From: Ferruginibacter sp.
GTDB lineage: Bacteria; Bacteroidota; Bacteroidia; Chitinophagales; Chitinophagaceae
DNA: 5,306 nucleotides
Direction of reading: 5' to 3'
Assembly (NCBI GenBank): GCA_018057635.1
Contig: JAGPDJ010000201.1
Coordinates: 1-5,306 of the forward strand
Position numbers and translations under genes: made by a program. Under the pieces are notes generated by a model. The model worked only from the letters and a program-made list of their open reading frames with translations, made no database searches and was not told where the DNA came from. Shown in pieces: positions 1 to 5,306 of the stretch. Every line of letters begins with the position of its first letter. Position 1 is the first letter of the stretch.

Positions 1-1
1 A

Positions 2-676
2 GAACTGCATATAGAACAAGGTCCCATTTTAGATATTGCCAATAAACCAATAGGTGTGGTATCTGGTATTTCAGGGCCTTTATGGCTCACCGTTAAGCTT
101 AAAGGTATGGCAGGTCATACCGGGTCAGTTCCGATGCATCTTCGCAAAGATGCTTTGCTGGGTGCAGCAGAAATTATCGTTGCGGTAAATGAAATTGCAA
201 CCCAGGTTCCCGGTAATCCAACAGTAGGTACTGTAGCTACTATCAATGTTTTTCCGGCAAGCAGGAATATCATTGCAGAAGAGTGTGTTTTTACCGTTGA
301 CCTGCGTGACATAGACCTCGAAAGGCGCAATAAGTATGAGAAACAATTGCGGGAACGCATAGAAGCTATCACTAAGAAACACCAACTCAGTTACGAGATC
401 ACTGAGGATACAAACAGCGAGCCACGTTATTGTGCCAACTGGATCAAAGAGATCATACACAATGAATGCAAAGCATTAAACCTTGATGCTCCTGAATTGA
501 TGAGTGGACCATTCCACGACGCACTTGCATTGTCTTATGCATGCGATTATGGGATGATTTTTGTACGCTGTAAGGATGGCATCAGTCATAACCCATTGGA
601 ATATGCTTCTTACGAAGACCTTTCACTGGGAGCAGAAGTGCTGTTGGGTACTATTTGTAAAGTGTTGAAAGTATAA
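2..676 (+). CDS. M20-family Zn-dependent amidohydrolase (allantoate amidohydrolase / N-carbamoyl-L-amino-acid hydrolase type), 5' truncated
   Basis: The frame is open from base 2, so the gene enters from the left; 224 residues are visible of a family that is usually about 400-430. The visible part starts with ELHIEQGP, the hallmark of the hydantoinase/carbamoylase subgroup of M20 enzymes, whose His is a metal ligand in characterised members. Next comes IGVVSGISGP, where the lid/dimerisation domain begins, then GMAGHTGSVPM (family GHAGTVPM, whose His reaches into the partner subunit's active site). Near the C-terminus are SGPFHDA (family SGAGHDA) and GMIFVRCKDGISHNPLEY, which holds the last metal-ligand His. 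All visible signature residues are intact, so nothing suggests decay. Such enzymes are cytoplasmic homodimers that cleave ureido/carbamoyl or amide bonds, as in purine (allantoate) or pyrimidine breakdown. The substrate cannot be fixed from this fragment; allantoate, N-carbamoyl amino acids and beta-ureidopropionate are all possible. No clear terminator follows the TAA. Confidence 0.93.
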   Translation, partial: ELHIEQGPILDIANKPIGVVSGISGPLWLTVKLKGMAGHTGSVPMHLRKDALLGAAEIIVAVNEIATQVPGNPTVGTVATINVFPASRNIIAEECVFTVDLRDIDLERRNKYEKQLRERIEAITKKHQLSYEITEDTNSEPRYCANWIKEIIHNECKALNLDAPELMSGPFHDALALSYACDYGMIFVRCKDGISHNPLEYASYEDLSLGAEVLLGTICKVLKV

Positions 677-1060
677 ATTTAACTATATCCTGAAGTTTAA
701 AAATGTGAAGTGAAATGATTTGATTGTTGTTTTTGTCTGATTCAGCATTTTGGAGAGATCTCTTAACTCCATCCTTTCATACAGGTTAAGATAAGATGAC
801 CGTTCCATTTTCCGGATCTTGCTCCTGGCAGATGCAATCTCAGCCTTATGGATGATATTGGCTACACCTGCAAACATGTGATTTATCATAAGCCTTGGTT
901 TTGGGTACACGAATTAGTATCAGGCTTTGAGTTTACCTGGCAGCCTGTACAGAATGTAGGCTCGATTCATTTTGGCAATATCACGGTAGGGTAATGTGAT
1001 AACGCTGAAATTACACGGAAATTGTGTTGTGTTTGTTAGATAAAATACTGCATCCGGGCT
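677..1060. other. Convergent intergenic region without a confident gene
   Basis: This 384-base stretch lies between the ends of two convergent genes, so it should need terminators rather than promoters. I see no strong hairpin followed by a T-run; the best inverted repeat is CAGGCT/AGCCTG (921-926 and 942-947) with a 15-base loop. The minus strand is unexpectedly open. In the same frame as the exported-protein gene at 1061-2218, about 46 codons run from that gene's stop to a TGA at 920-922. A TAA follows at 914-916, and then about 75 more codons to 683. The upper part contains a protein-like stretch ending in YILYRLPGKLKA. This could be a decayed gene or gene end, or chance. Confidence 0.5.
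683..910 (-). CDS. Possible small hypothetical protein or gene remnant
   Basis: This is a 75-codon open frame starting at a GTG (908-910), with an in-frame TAA just upstream at 914-916. A more natural start is the ATG at residue 8, preceded by a weak AAGG; another ATG is at residue 12. I do not recognise the protein. It has no signal peptide or membrane segment. Its middle, roughly residues 22-58, is rich in Lys, Arg, Glu and Met (for example SARSKIRKMERSSY and YERMELRDL) and should be strongly helical. Codon use resembles the neighbours. The last 15 or so residues look less protein-like. Because the frame continues upstream past two stops into another protein-like stretch, it may be the tail of a broken gene rather than an independent small gene. 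No promoter or terminator is visible. Chance openness cannot be excluded. Confidence 0.25.
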   Translation of the reverse strand: MYPKPRLMINHMFAGVANIIHKAEIASARSKIRKMERSSYLNLYERMELRDLSKMLNQTKTTIKSFHFTFLNFRI

Positions 1061-2218
1061 TTAATTGCTGATGATCACCTGCTTTATTTCAGATTCAATG
1101 CCTTTTGAAACTTTTATGAAATAAACACCTGCGGAAATTCCGGTTGTGCTGATGTGAGTTTTATTCCCTTTGGATTTTGTATGATATATCTTTTGTCCGG
1201 CAGGATTAAATAAACTGATTTCATCTCCTGTTTCAATTCCTGTTATTTCTATATTCCCCTTTACAGGGTTGTTTAAAAGATACCAGTTTCCGGATATTTT
1301 GTTTGTTGTTTTTACGATGGCAGAGTGTTGATATTTACCATCAGCTTCAGTCATTTTTATCCTGTAATAATTGATGCCATTGTTAGGATTATTGTCTTGT
1401 AAATTGTAGTGTCTTGTGTTTGAGGAAAATCCTGCTGCAGGCAATTCTGCAATTGTATAAAAGTCTGTTCCGTTATGTGATCGTTCCAATTTGAAAACAG
1501 CGGTAAATGCTTCTGAATATGTTTTCCAATGAATGATATTTACGTTTTTGTTATTGACGATGGATATGTTACCGAAACTAACAGGTACTGGTGCTGTAAT
1601 GGTAAAGCTGGCAGTATAATTTACAGGATTGTTATTGTTGTTGTCGTATTTAGTGGTAACGCAACCATTTCCTCCATCTTCACCGGTATATTCATAATAA
1701 ACTTCCATGGTATAAACGCCGGGAGTATTATTGGTAAGGTCGATATTTACGGGTATTCCGGTACCGGGATTTTGCCATTTCTGATCGCCCGCACTGCAAC
1801 ATCCGCCACCTGACAGAACAGTGTAAGAGCCAAAAAAACTGCTGCATACAGGTGCAAAGCAATCCGAATAAAAACCCAGTACAACTGAAGAAAATACCGG
1901 GGAAACAGGCCTTGCGCCAACCGGATAGATCGTATAATTCATAGTTCCGGAACAAACGTTGTCTGATAAGCCCTTGTAAGTCTTTATCTCGGAACCAACA
2001 ATTTTCAAATTGCCTGTATTTTGTTCAAATACACCAAAATTTGCTCCCTGGAAAGAAACCGATCCTATATCCTGTCCAAGCCCAGGTGCCGTATTGTTAT
2101 AAAAAGCGCTGCTGCCATTTGTGTTTATATAAACAGCCGAAGCATATAATCCGAATTGAGCATTTGAATTTATAAACGGTATTAACAGGATGAATGCAAA
2201 CATTAATTTCTTTATCAT
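1061..2218 (-). CDS. Exported protein with FnIII-like domain and type IX secretion sorting domain (type A)
   Basis: The protein has 385 residues. Residues 1-20 form a signal peptide: a KK pair, a hydrophobic core, and a probable cut after NSNA before Q21. Residues 21-211 resemble an N-terminal domain seen in many Bacteroidota secreted proteins (the GDQKW and GVYTMEVYYEY strands are typical). It carries six cysteines (89, 120, 125, 140, 141, 186), including a vicinal pair, and an N5 run at 193-197. Residues 212-311 are a fibronectin-III-like beta-sandwich with the usual YSEAF...FKLERSHNGTDF and NYYRIKMTEADGKY pattern. Residues 312-385 match the Por secretion tail: NPVKGNIEI, LFNPAGQKIY, then GISAGVYFIKV. 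That tail directs export through the outer membrane by the type IX system, normally with removal of the tail and attachment to the surface or release. No enzymatic motif is visible, so the role is unknown; surface binding or structure is possible. It is divergent from the DUF4476 gene and probably transcribed alone. Confidence 0.9.
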   Translation of the reverse strand: MIKKLMFAFILLIPFINSNAQFGLYASAVYINTNGSSAFYNNTAPGLGQDIGSVSFQGANFGVFEQNTGNLKIVGSEIKTYKGLSDNVCSGTMNYTIYPVGARPVSPVFSSVVLGFYSDCFAPVCSSFFGSYTVLSGGGCCSAGDQKWQNPGTGIPVNIDLTNNTPGVYTMEVYYEYTGEDGGNGCVTTKYDNNNNNPVNYTASFTITAPVPVSFGNISIVNNKNVNIIHWKTYSEAFTAVFKLERSHNGTDFYTIAELPAAGFSSNTRHYNLQDNNPNNGINYYRIKMTEADGKYQHSAIVKTTNKISGNWYLLNNPVKGNIEITGIETGDEISLFNPAGQKIYHTKSKGNKTHISTTGISAGVYFIKVSKGIESEIKQVIISN

Positions 2219-2410
2219 TTCTAACAGGGAATTTATGTTATAAAAATAATGTTAATCATGCATATAAAGCACCTGGTTAAACAAATTAATCCTGTGAAAA
2301 AAGGATGTATAAAAATTTCTTTTAGCTTTTTTTTATTAACATAATAATGGCATCGTTGTTTTGGCATTATTCATATTTATTATATTTGTCAATAAAATAA
2401 AAATTAGTGT
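2219..2410. promoter_or_regulatory. Divergent promoter region between two exported-protein genes
   Basis: These 192 bases separate two gene starts and are markedly AT-rich. The rightward side has a clear Bacteroidetes-type promoter, listed separately. For the leftward gene the best -7 candidate is TTAATTTG read on the minus strand (2282-2289), one mismatch from TAnnTTTG. No TTG lies at the right distance upstream, so that promoter is uncertain. Neither start codon has a purine-rich Shine-Dalgarno sequence; both leaders are A/T-rich, as is common in this phylum. Confidence 0.5.
2359..2388 (+). promoter_or_regulatory. Bacteroidetes sigma-type promoter for the DUF4476 gene
   Basis: A perfect TAnnTTTG -7 element, TATATTTG, lies at 2381-2388. 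A TTTTG at 2359-2363 fits the -33 TTTG element, with 17 bases between them. Transcription would start near 2393-2396, giving an A/T-rich leader of roughly 15-18 bases before the ATG at 2411, with no Shine-Dalgarno sequence. The match and spacing fit the phylum's primary sigma factor; the start point is inferred. Confidence 0.62.
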
Positions 2411-3313
2411 ATGAAAAAAATTTACTTATTGGTGGCGCTTGTTTTTCCATTGCTTGTTTCAGCTCAAATGCAAAAAACAGGTAACCTTACCATTTTTTCT
2501 GAAGATGGTTATAAATTCTTCCTGGTGTTGAATGGTGAAAAACAGAATGATGTGGCACAGGCAAACCTTCGCCTGGAAGAATTGCCCCAGCCTTATTACA
2601 ATGCCCGGATCATTTTTGCCGATTCAACCATTTCACCTATCTCTAAAAATAACCTGCTGATTGCAGATGCAGATGGAGCAATGATGGATGTTACCTATAA
2701 GATCAGGGTTGATAAAGCCCGTAAAGCCAAATTGAATTACTATTCATCAATTGAAGTTAAACAGGATTATATTCCGCCTGCAGGAGTTCATGTGTATCAT
2801 TATGGCAGGCCTTCCTCTGTGCAGGTAAGCAATGGAACAGTACTTACAACTACCACAACAACAACCAACGGTGTTAATGCCAATGTAAATATCAATGGTG
2901 TTAGTATGAATGTTTCTGTGAATGACCCGGGTTTTTCTGAAACCACCACAACTACTACAACCACCACAACAAATTCTTCCGGCAATACCAATTCTAATAA
3001 TAATTCCGGTTCTGAATGTAATGGCTGGCCAATGAATTCATCAAACTTTGCTGCGGCATTAAAAACAATTGGCAACAGCAGTTTTGATGAAACCAGGCTT
3101 AATACAGCAAAGAGTATTTCTGCAAAAAACTGCCTGTCAAGCGACCAGGTAATGAAAATATGCAACCTGTTTAGTTTTGAAGAATCAAAACTGGTTTTTG
3201 CTAAACATGCTTACAACCGTACTACAGACAAGAAAAATTATTTTAAAGTGAATGATGTGTTTTCTTTTGATAGCAGCAAAGAAGAACTCAATAATTTTAT
3301 CAGCAACGAATAA
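2411..3313 (+). CDS. Exported DUF4476 domain protein with poly-threonine linker
   Basis: The protein has 300 residues. The start is MKKIYLLVAL; a signal peptide covers residues 1-18 with a probable cut after VSA before Q19. There is no lipobox Cys, so it is not an obvious lipoprotein. Residues 23-100 form an N-terminal beta-rich domain (GNLTIFSEDGYKFFLVLNG...) that often precedes DUF4476 in this phylum. A low-complexity middle (about 139-202) has seven Thr (146-152), an Asn/Val-rich stretch with MNVSVNDPG, ten Thr (178-187), then a Ser/Asn/Gly-rich run. Residues about 206-296 are DUF4476: NSSNFAAALKTI, SSFDETRLNTAKSI, SSDQVMKICNLFSFEESKLVFAKHAY and NYFKVNDVFSFDSSKEELNNFI. The function of DUF4476 is not established; its repeated helical pattern suggests a binding module. 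No type IX tail is present, so it is probably periplasmic or otherwise envelope-associated. It is a single-gene unit with its own promoter and a strong terminator. Confidence 0.9.
   Translation: MKKIYLLVALVFPLLVSAQMQKTGNLTIFSEDGYKFFLVLNGEKQNDVAQANLRLEELPQPYYNARIIFADSTISPISKNNLLIADADGAMMDVTYKIRVDKARKAKLNYYSSIEVKQDYIPPAGVHVYHYGRPSSVQVSNGTVLTTTTTTTNGVNANVNINGVSMNVSVNDPGFSETTTTTTTTTTNSSGNTNSNNNSGSECNGWPMNSSNFAAALKTIGNSSFDETRLNTAKSISAKNCLSSDQVMKICNLFSFEESKLVFAKHAYNRTTDKKNYFKVNDVFSFDSSKEELNNFISNE
2846..2866 (+). repeat. Threonine-codon tract 1 (ACN x7)
   Basis: Seven consecutive ACN codons encode Thr 146-152 of the DUF4476 protein. The third base varies (A, T, C, A, A, A, C), so it is an imperfect trinucleotide repeat rather than a pure microsatellite. 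Confidence 0.9.
2942..2971 (+). repeat. Threonine-codon tract 2 (ACN x10)
   Basis: Ten consecutive ACN codons encode Thr 178-187, 25 residues after the first tract ends. The codons are mixed (acc, aca, act), again making an imperfect triplet repeat. It leads into an Asn/Ser/Gly-rich linker before the DUF4476 domain. Confidence 0.9.
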
Positions 3314-3327
3314 AATCTGAATTTCAG

Positions 3328-3369
3328 TAAATAAAGCCTTCCTGTATTAAACCGGGGAGGCTTTATTTA
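3328..3369. terminator. Probable bidirectional terminator between convergent genes
   Basis: A 15-pair stem joins 3328-3342 with 3355-3369. The outer 12 pairs (TAAATAAAGCCT with AGGCTTTATTTA) are perfect, then there is one T-G wobble and two C-G pairs, and the loop is about 12 bases. The AT-rich base of the stem supplies a U-rich 3' side in both directions. It begins 15 bases after the stop of the DUF4476 gene, and its right arm contains the TAA and last bases of the minus-strand pseudouridine synthase gene, so it can serve both genes. Confidence 0.8.
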
Positions 3370-3965
3370 TAATCTATGTGCAGTTTTTCGAAAAAAGATA
3401 TTTCATCCGTTTCCTTTACCTCACCCGGTTGTAAATTATCCAGCCTCATATCTTCTATGGATATCCTGATAAGCCTTTTACAACGGTGACGTATAGCTGC
3501 CATCATTTTTCTTACCTGCCTGAATTTTCCTTCTGTCAGGGTAATCAATAACCAGCTGTGTTTTCCGAACTCCGCAGGGCTGTGTGCGTGAGTATATATT
3601 TTTTCCGGATTTTCCACCAGCTCAACTTCGCAGGGCGGAGTTATATAAGTTACACCACCTTTGATCCTGATACTTACACCTGTTCTTAATTTTTCAAGCT
3701 TCTCCTGTGTTATATCATTGTTTACCTGGACCAGGTAAATGCGTTTGTGTTTTTTTTCACCCAGGAATAGCAACCGGGTAACTTTTTTATTGGTTGTGAG
3801 CAACAACAATCCTTCCGAGTTAATATCCAGCCTGCCAATGGCATGTGTGCCTTCGGGGAAATCAAAATCAAGTTGCCCTATTAATCCAACATCATGACTG
3901 CTGATAAACTGGGACACCATATTCACAGGTTTATTGAGTATAAAATAGCGATGTACTTGTTCCAT
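3363..3965 (-). CDS. rluE: RluE-like 23S rRNA pseudouridine synthase (RsuA/RluB/E/F family)
   Basis: The protein has 200 residues. It converts a specific uridine in rRNA to pseudouridine; E. coli RluE acts on 23S U2457. It starts FILNKPVNMVSQF (residues 8-20), as short family members without an N-terminal S4 RNA-binding domain do. The catalytic motif GRLDINSEGLLLLT (44-57) holds the nucleophilic Asp47. KRIYLVQV (74-81) is the usual central strand, and EGKFRQVRKM (145-154) plus RLIRISIEDMRLDNLQPGE (164-182) are the C-terminal family motifs. Length and the SWLLITLTEGKFRQVRKM region resemble RluE (about 217 residues in E. coli) more than RsuA or RluB, but the exact target base is inferred. The ATG at 3963-3965 is supported by AGGAGA just upstream. 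All key residues are intact. The gene is monocistronic, convergent with the DUF4476 gene and sharing its terminator hairpin, and divergent from the large surface protein gene. Confidence 0.93.
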   Translation of the reverse strand: MEQVHRYFILNKPVNMVSQFISSHDVGLIGQLDFDFPEGTHAIGRLDINSEGLLLLTTNKKVTRLLFLGEKKHKRIYLVQVNNDITQEKLEKLRTGVSIRIKGGVTYITPPCEVELVENPEKIYTHAHSPAEFGKHSWLLITLTEGKFRQVRKMMAAIRHRCKRLIRISIEDMRLDNLQPGEVKETDEISFFEKLHIDYK

Positions 3966-3968
3966 TGA

Positions 3969-3974
3969 TCTCCT
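3969..3974 (-). promoter_or_regulatory. Ribosome binding site of the rluE-like gene
   Basis: AGGAGA on the minus strand sits 3 bases before the ATG at 3963-3965 (4 if AGGAG is counted). It is the only strong Shine-Dalgarno-like sequence before a gene in this window. The spacing is a little short, but it supports this start codon. Confidence 0.55.
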
Positions 3975-3982
3975 GCAGGTTT

Positions 3983-3999
3983 AAATGGTGCGAAATGGT
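3983..3999. repeat. Short direct repeat AAATGGT x2, 10-base period
   Basis: AAATGGT occurs at 3983-3989 and again at 3993-3999, one helical turn apart, in the gap between two divergent genes. It lies in the leader side of the rluE-like gene. It could be a protein-binding site or chance; there is no further support. Confidence 0.3.
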
Positions 4000-4029
4000 T
4001 AATTAATCTGCAATTTTATGCTTTTTAGG

Positions 4030-4044
4030 CATCTTTATAAGATG
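4030..4044. repeat. Perfect short palindrome in divergent promoter region
   Basis: CATCTT-TAT-AAGATG is a perfect 6-base inverted repeat around a 3-base centre, extendable by two G-T pairs. It lies 40-55 bases before the surface-protein ATG. A near-match -7 box (TAGCTTTA, 4052-4059, one mismatch from TAnnTTTG) follows 7 bases later, so a bound regulator could block that promoter. No clear -33 element is visible. It may be an operator or a small RNA hairpin. Confidence 0.35.
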
Positions 4045-4084
4045 TTCGTTGTAGCTTTACCAACTTCTGAAGAATTTGCAAAGT

Positions 4085-5306
4085 ATGCCTGCTATCAAAA
4101 AGTCACTTATTTTAATTTTCATGTTGTTGAGTGGCTTCATTCAGCAGGGGCTTTTTGCACAATGTACAAGCCCCGTTAGCAGTTTTCCTTATTTTGACGA
4201 TTTTGAAGCCAGTAATGGCAACTGGGTAAAGAGCAATTCGGATCATTGGGAATGGGGGCAAATATTTACAAAACCGGTAATAACTGCAGCAGCCTCAGGC
4301 ACCAAATGCTGGTTGGTTGGCGGATTTTCAACAAGTTCTTATAACAGCGGCAATTCTTTTCTGCAAAGCCCTTGTTTTGATATTTCAGCATTAATAAATC
4401 CGCAGGTTTCTTTTAAGATTTTCTGGGAAACAGAAAGACGTTTTGACGGTGCCGCTTTTCAGTATTCACTTGATGGCGGATCAAACTGGCTAAACCTGGG
4501 GTCTGTAAACTCTAATGCAAATTGTGAAGGTAGTAACTGGTTTAATGTTGACCCGGTTAATTTCCTGGCTGGCCCGGGCTGGTCGGGTAATATCCAGTCT
4601 ACTTCCGGTTCATGTGTGGGCGGAGGCGGAAGCGGATCCTGGCTAACGGCAACGCATAGTCTTTTAGCTATTGCCGGTGCCACGGAAGTTATTTTCAGGT
4701 TTAGTTTTGCGGCCGGACTTACCTGTAACGAATTTGATGGTTTTGCAATGGATGATTTTGAAATAGGAGAAGCAGCTCCAAACAGCGTTGATTTTAATTA
4801 TACATGCAGTGCAAATAGTGCTGTTGCATTTAATAGTTCTATAACAGGTTGTAAAACGGGGTTATCATGGGATTTTGGTGATCCTGCATCCGGTTCAAAT
4901 AATACTTCTTCAGTTGATAATCCCACGCATTCTTTTTCTGCTCCGGGAAATTTTACAGTAACGCTAACAACAAATTTTGTTTCGGGGCCACCCATCGTAA
5001 TCACTAAAAATATTTCAGTAATTGCCGTTTCAGCATCCCTGGTTGGTTCTATAAGATGTAATAGTGATCAATCTGTAAATATTACGGCAAATGTAAATCC
5101 ACCTGGCACTTATAATTACAGCTGGGATACAAATCCTGTTCAAACAACTGCAACCATTAACAATATGGGTGCAGGCACTTATACGGTTACTGTTTCCGGA
5201 ACAAACGTATGTAGTGTTTCGTTACCGGTAACACTTGTTCAGCCGGCCATGTTAACACAAATCCTAAACATTTCAGATGCAACCTGCGGTTCAGGAAACG
5301 GCGTTG
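4085..5306 (+). CDS. Large exported surface protein with MAM-like, PKD and SprB-like repeats, 3' truncated
   Basis: The frame stays open from the ATG at 4085 to the right edge, giving 407 residues of a longer protein. Residues 1-25 are a signal peptide with a probable cut at LFA before Q26; C27 is not in a normal lipobox. Residues about 36-228 resemble a MAM/jelly-roll adhesion domain: FDDFEASNGNW, SFLQSPCFDIS (91-101), SFKIFWETE, QYSLDGGSNWLNLG, and the closing DGFAMDDFEI (218-227). A GGGGSGS loop is at 179-185. Residues about 237-300 are a PKD domain with WDFGDP (262-267), NPTHSFSAPGNFTVTL. Residues about 318-393 are an SprB-like repeat with Cys325 and AGTYTVTVSG (363-372), and a second repeat begins with Cys401 at the edge. 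Such proteins are usually type IX cargo acting as cell-surface adhesins, some in gliding; this is inferred because the C-terminus, where a sorting domain would lie, is missing. There is no Shine-Dalgarno sequence. The promoter is uncertain (TAGCTTTA at 4052-4059). Confidence 0.9.
   Translation, partial: MPAIKKSLILIFMLLSGFIQQGLFAQCTSPVSSFPYFDDFEASNGNWVKSNSDHWEWGQIFTKPVITAAASGTKCWLVGGFSTSSYNSGNSFLQSPCFDISALINPQVSFKIFWETERRFDGAAFQYSLDGGSNWLNLGSVNSNANCEGSNWFNVDPVNFLAGPGWSGNIQSTSGSCVGGGGSGSWLTATHSLLAIAGATEVIFRFSFAAGLTCNEFDGFAMDDFEIGEAAPNSVDFNYTCSANSAVAFNSSITGCKTGLSWDFGDPASGSNNTSSVDNPTHSFSAPGNFTVTLTTNFVSGPPIVITKNISVIAVSASLVGSIRCNSDQSVNITANVNPPGTYNYSWDTNPVQTTATINNMGAGTYTVTVSGTNVCSVSLPVTLVQPAMLTQILNISDATCGSGNGV

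Noticed and set aside
115..460. Two minus-strand open frames of 85 and 111 codons
   Set aside because: They lie wholly inside the M20 hydrolase gene, whose motifs are intact in the plus frame, and their translations show no recognisable domain.
921..947. CAGGCT/AGCCTG inverted repeat as a terminator
   Set aside because: The stem has only 6 pairs with a 15-base loop and no T-run on either side. It is also far from both gene ends.
1529..1813. Plus-strand open frame of 94 codons
   Set aside because: It is antisense to the type IX cargo gene. Its Val/Ile-rich runs are just the complement of the Asn-rich stretch.
1728..1955. Minus-strand open frame of 75 codons, Cys-rich
   Set aside because: It is an alternative frame within the exported-protein gene, whose frame continues with clear domains on both sides, so no frameshift is implied.
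2800..3165. Minus-strand open frame of 121 codons with poly-Val
   Set aside because: It is antisense to the poly-Thr tracts (ACN read backwards gives Val-type codons), and the plus strand encodes a recognisable DUF4476 protein.
4163..4165. Cys27 of the surface protein as a lipoprotein anchor
   Set aside because: The residues before it (LFAQ) do not fit a lipobox, which needs a small residue directly before the Cys. Cleavage after Ala25 is more likely.
4619..4639. GGGGSGS run suggesting an engineered linker
   Set aside because: It lies inside a natural domain with the expected flanking strands; short Gly-rich loops are common in secreted proteins of this phylum.
4459..5004. Two minus-strand open frames of 74 and 68 codons
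   Set aside because: Both are antisense to the large surface protein, whose plus frame is open for 407 codons with recognisable domains.

Overview
The window looks like a chromosomal segment of a Bacteroidota bacterium, probably near Chitinophagaceae (Sphingobacteriia-like). Three things support this: a C-terminal type IX secretion (Por) sorting domain, SprB-like and PKD repeats in a large exported protein, and a DUF4476 protein behind a good TAnnTTTG (Bacteroidetes sigma factor) -7 box. Leaders are A/T-rich and mostly lack Shine-Dalgarno sequences, and base composition is moderately AT-rich. The genus is an inference; no rRNA or marker gene is present.

Layout, left to right. (1) At 2-676 (+) is the C-terminal half of an M20-family Zn-dependent amidohydrolase (allantoate amidohydrolase / N-carbamoyl-L-amino-acid hydrolase type), cut by the left edge. 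(2) At 677-1060 is a 384-base convergent gap. It has no confident gene, but its minus strand carries two protein-like open stretches in one frame, separated by close stops; the larger is at 683-910. (3) At 1061-2218 (-) is an exported protein with a signal peptide, a cysteine-containing N-terminal domain, a fibronectin-III-like domain and a type IX sorting tail. (4) At 2219-2410 is a divergent promoter region. (5) At 2411-3313 (+) is an exported DUF4476 protein with two poly-threonine tracts. (6) At 3328-3369 is a strong hairpin that probably ends transcription from both sides and overlaps the end of the next gene. (7) At 3363-3965 (-) is an RluE-like rRNA pseudouridine synthase. (8) At 3966-4084 is a second divergent gap with a short perfect palindrome. 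(9) From 4085 to the right edge (+) is the start of a large surface protein: signal peptide, MAM/jelly-roll-like domain, PKD domain, then SprB-like repeats.

The genes do not form one operon; orientation alternates (+, -, +, -, +). Three of the five clear genes encode exported proteins, and two look like type IX cargo or gliding/adhesion surface proteins. The other two are housekeeping: an M20 amidohydrolase (nitrogen or pyrimidine/purine breakdown) and an rRNA modification enzyme. I found no tRNA, rRNA, CRISPR array, insertion sequence or phage gene, and no clearly new multi-gene system. The points most worth a second look are the uncharacterised open frame in the first gap, the large truncated surface protein, and the threonine tracts.
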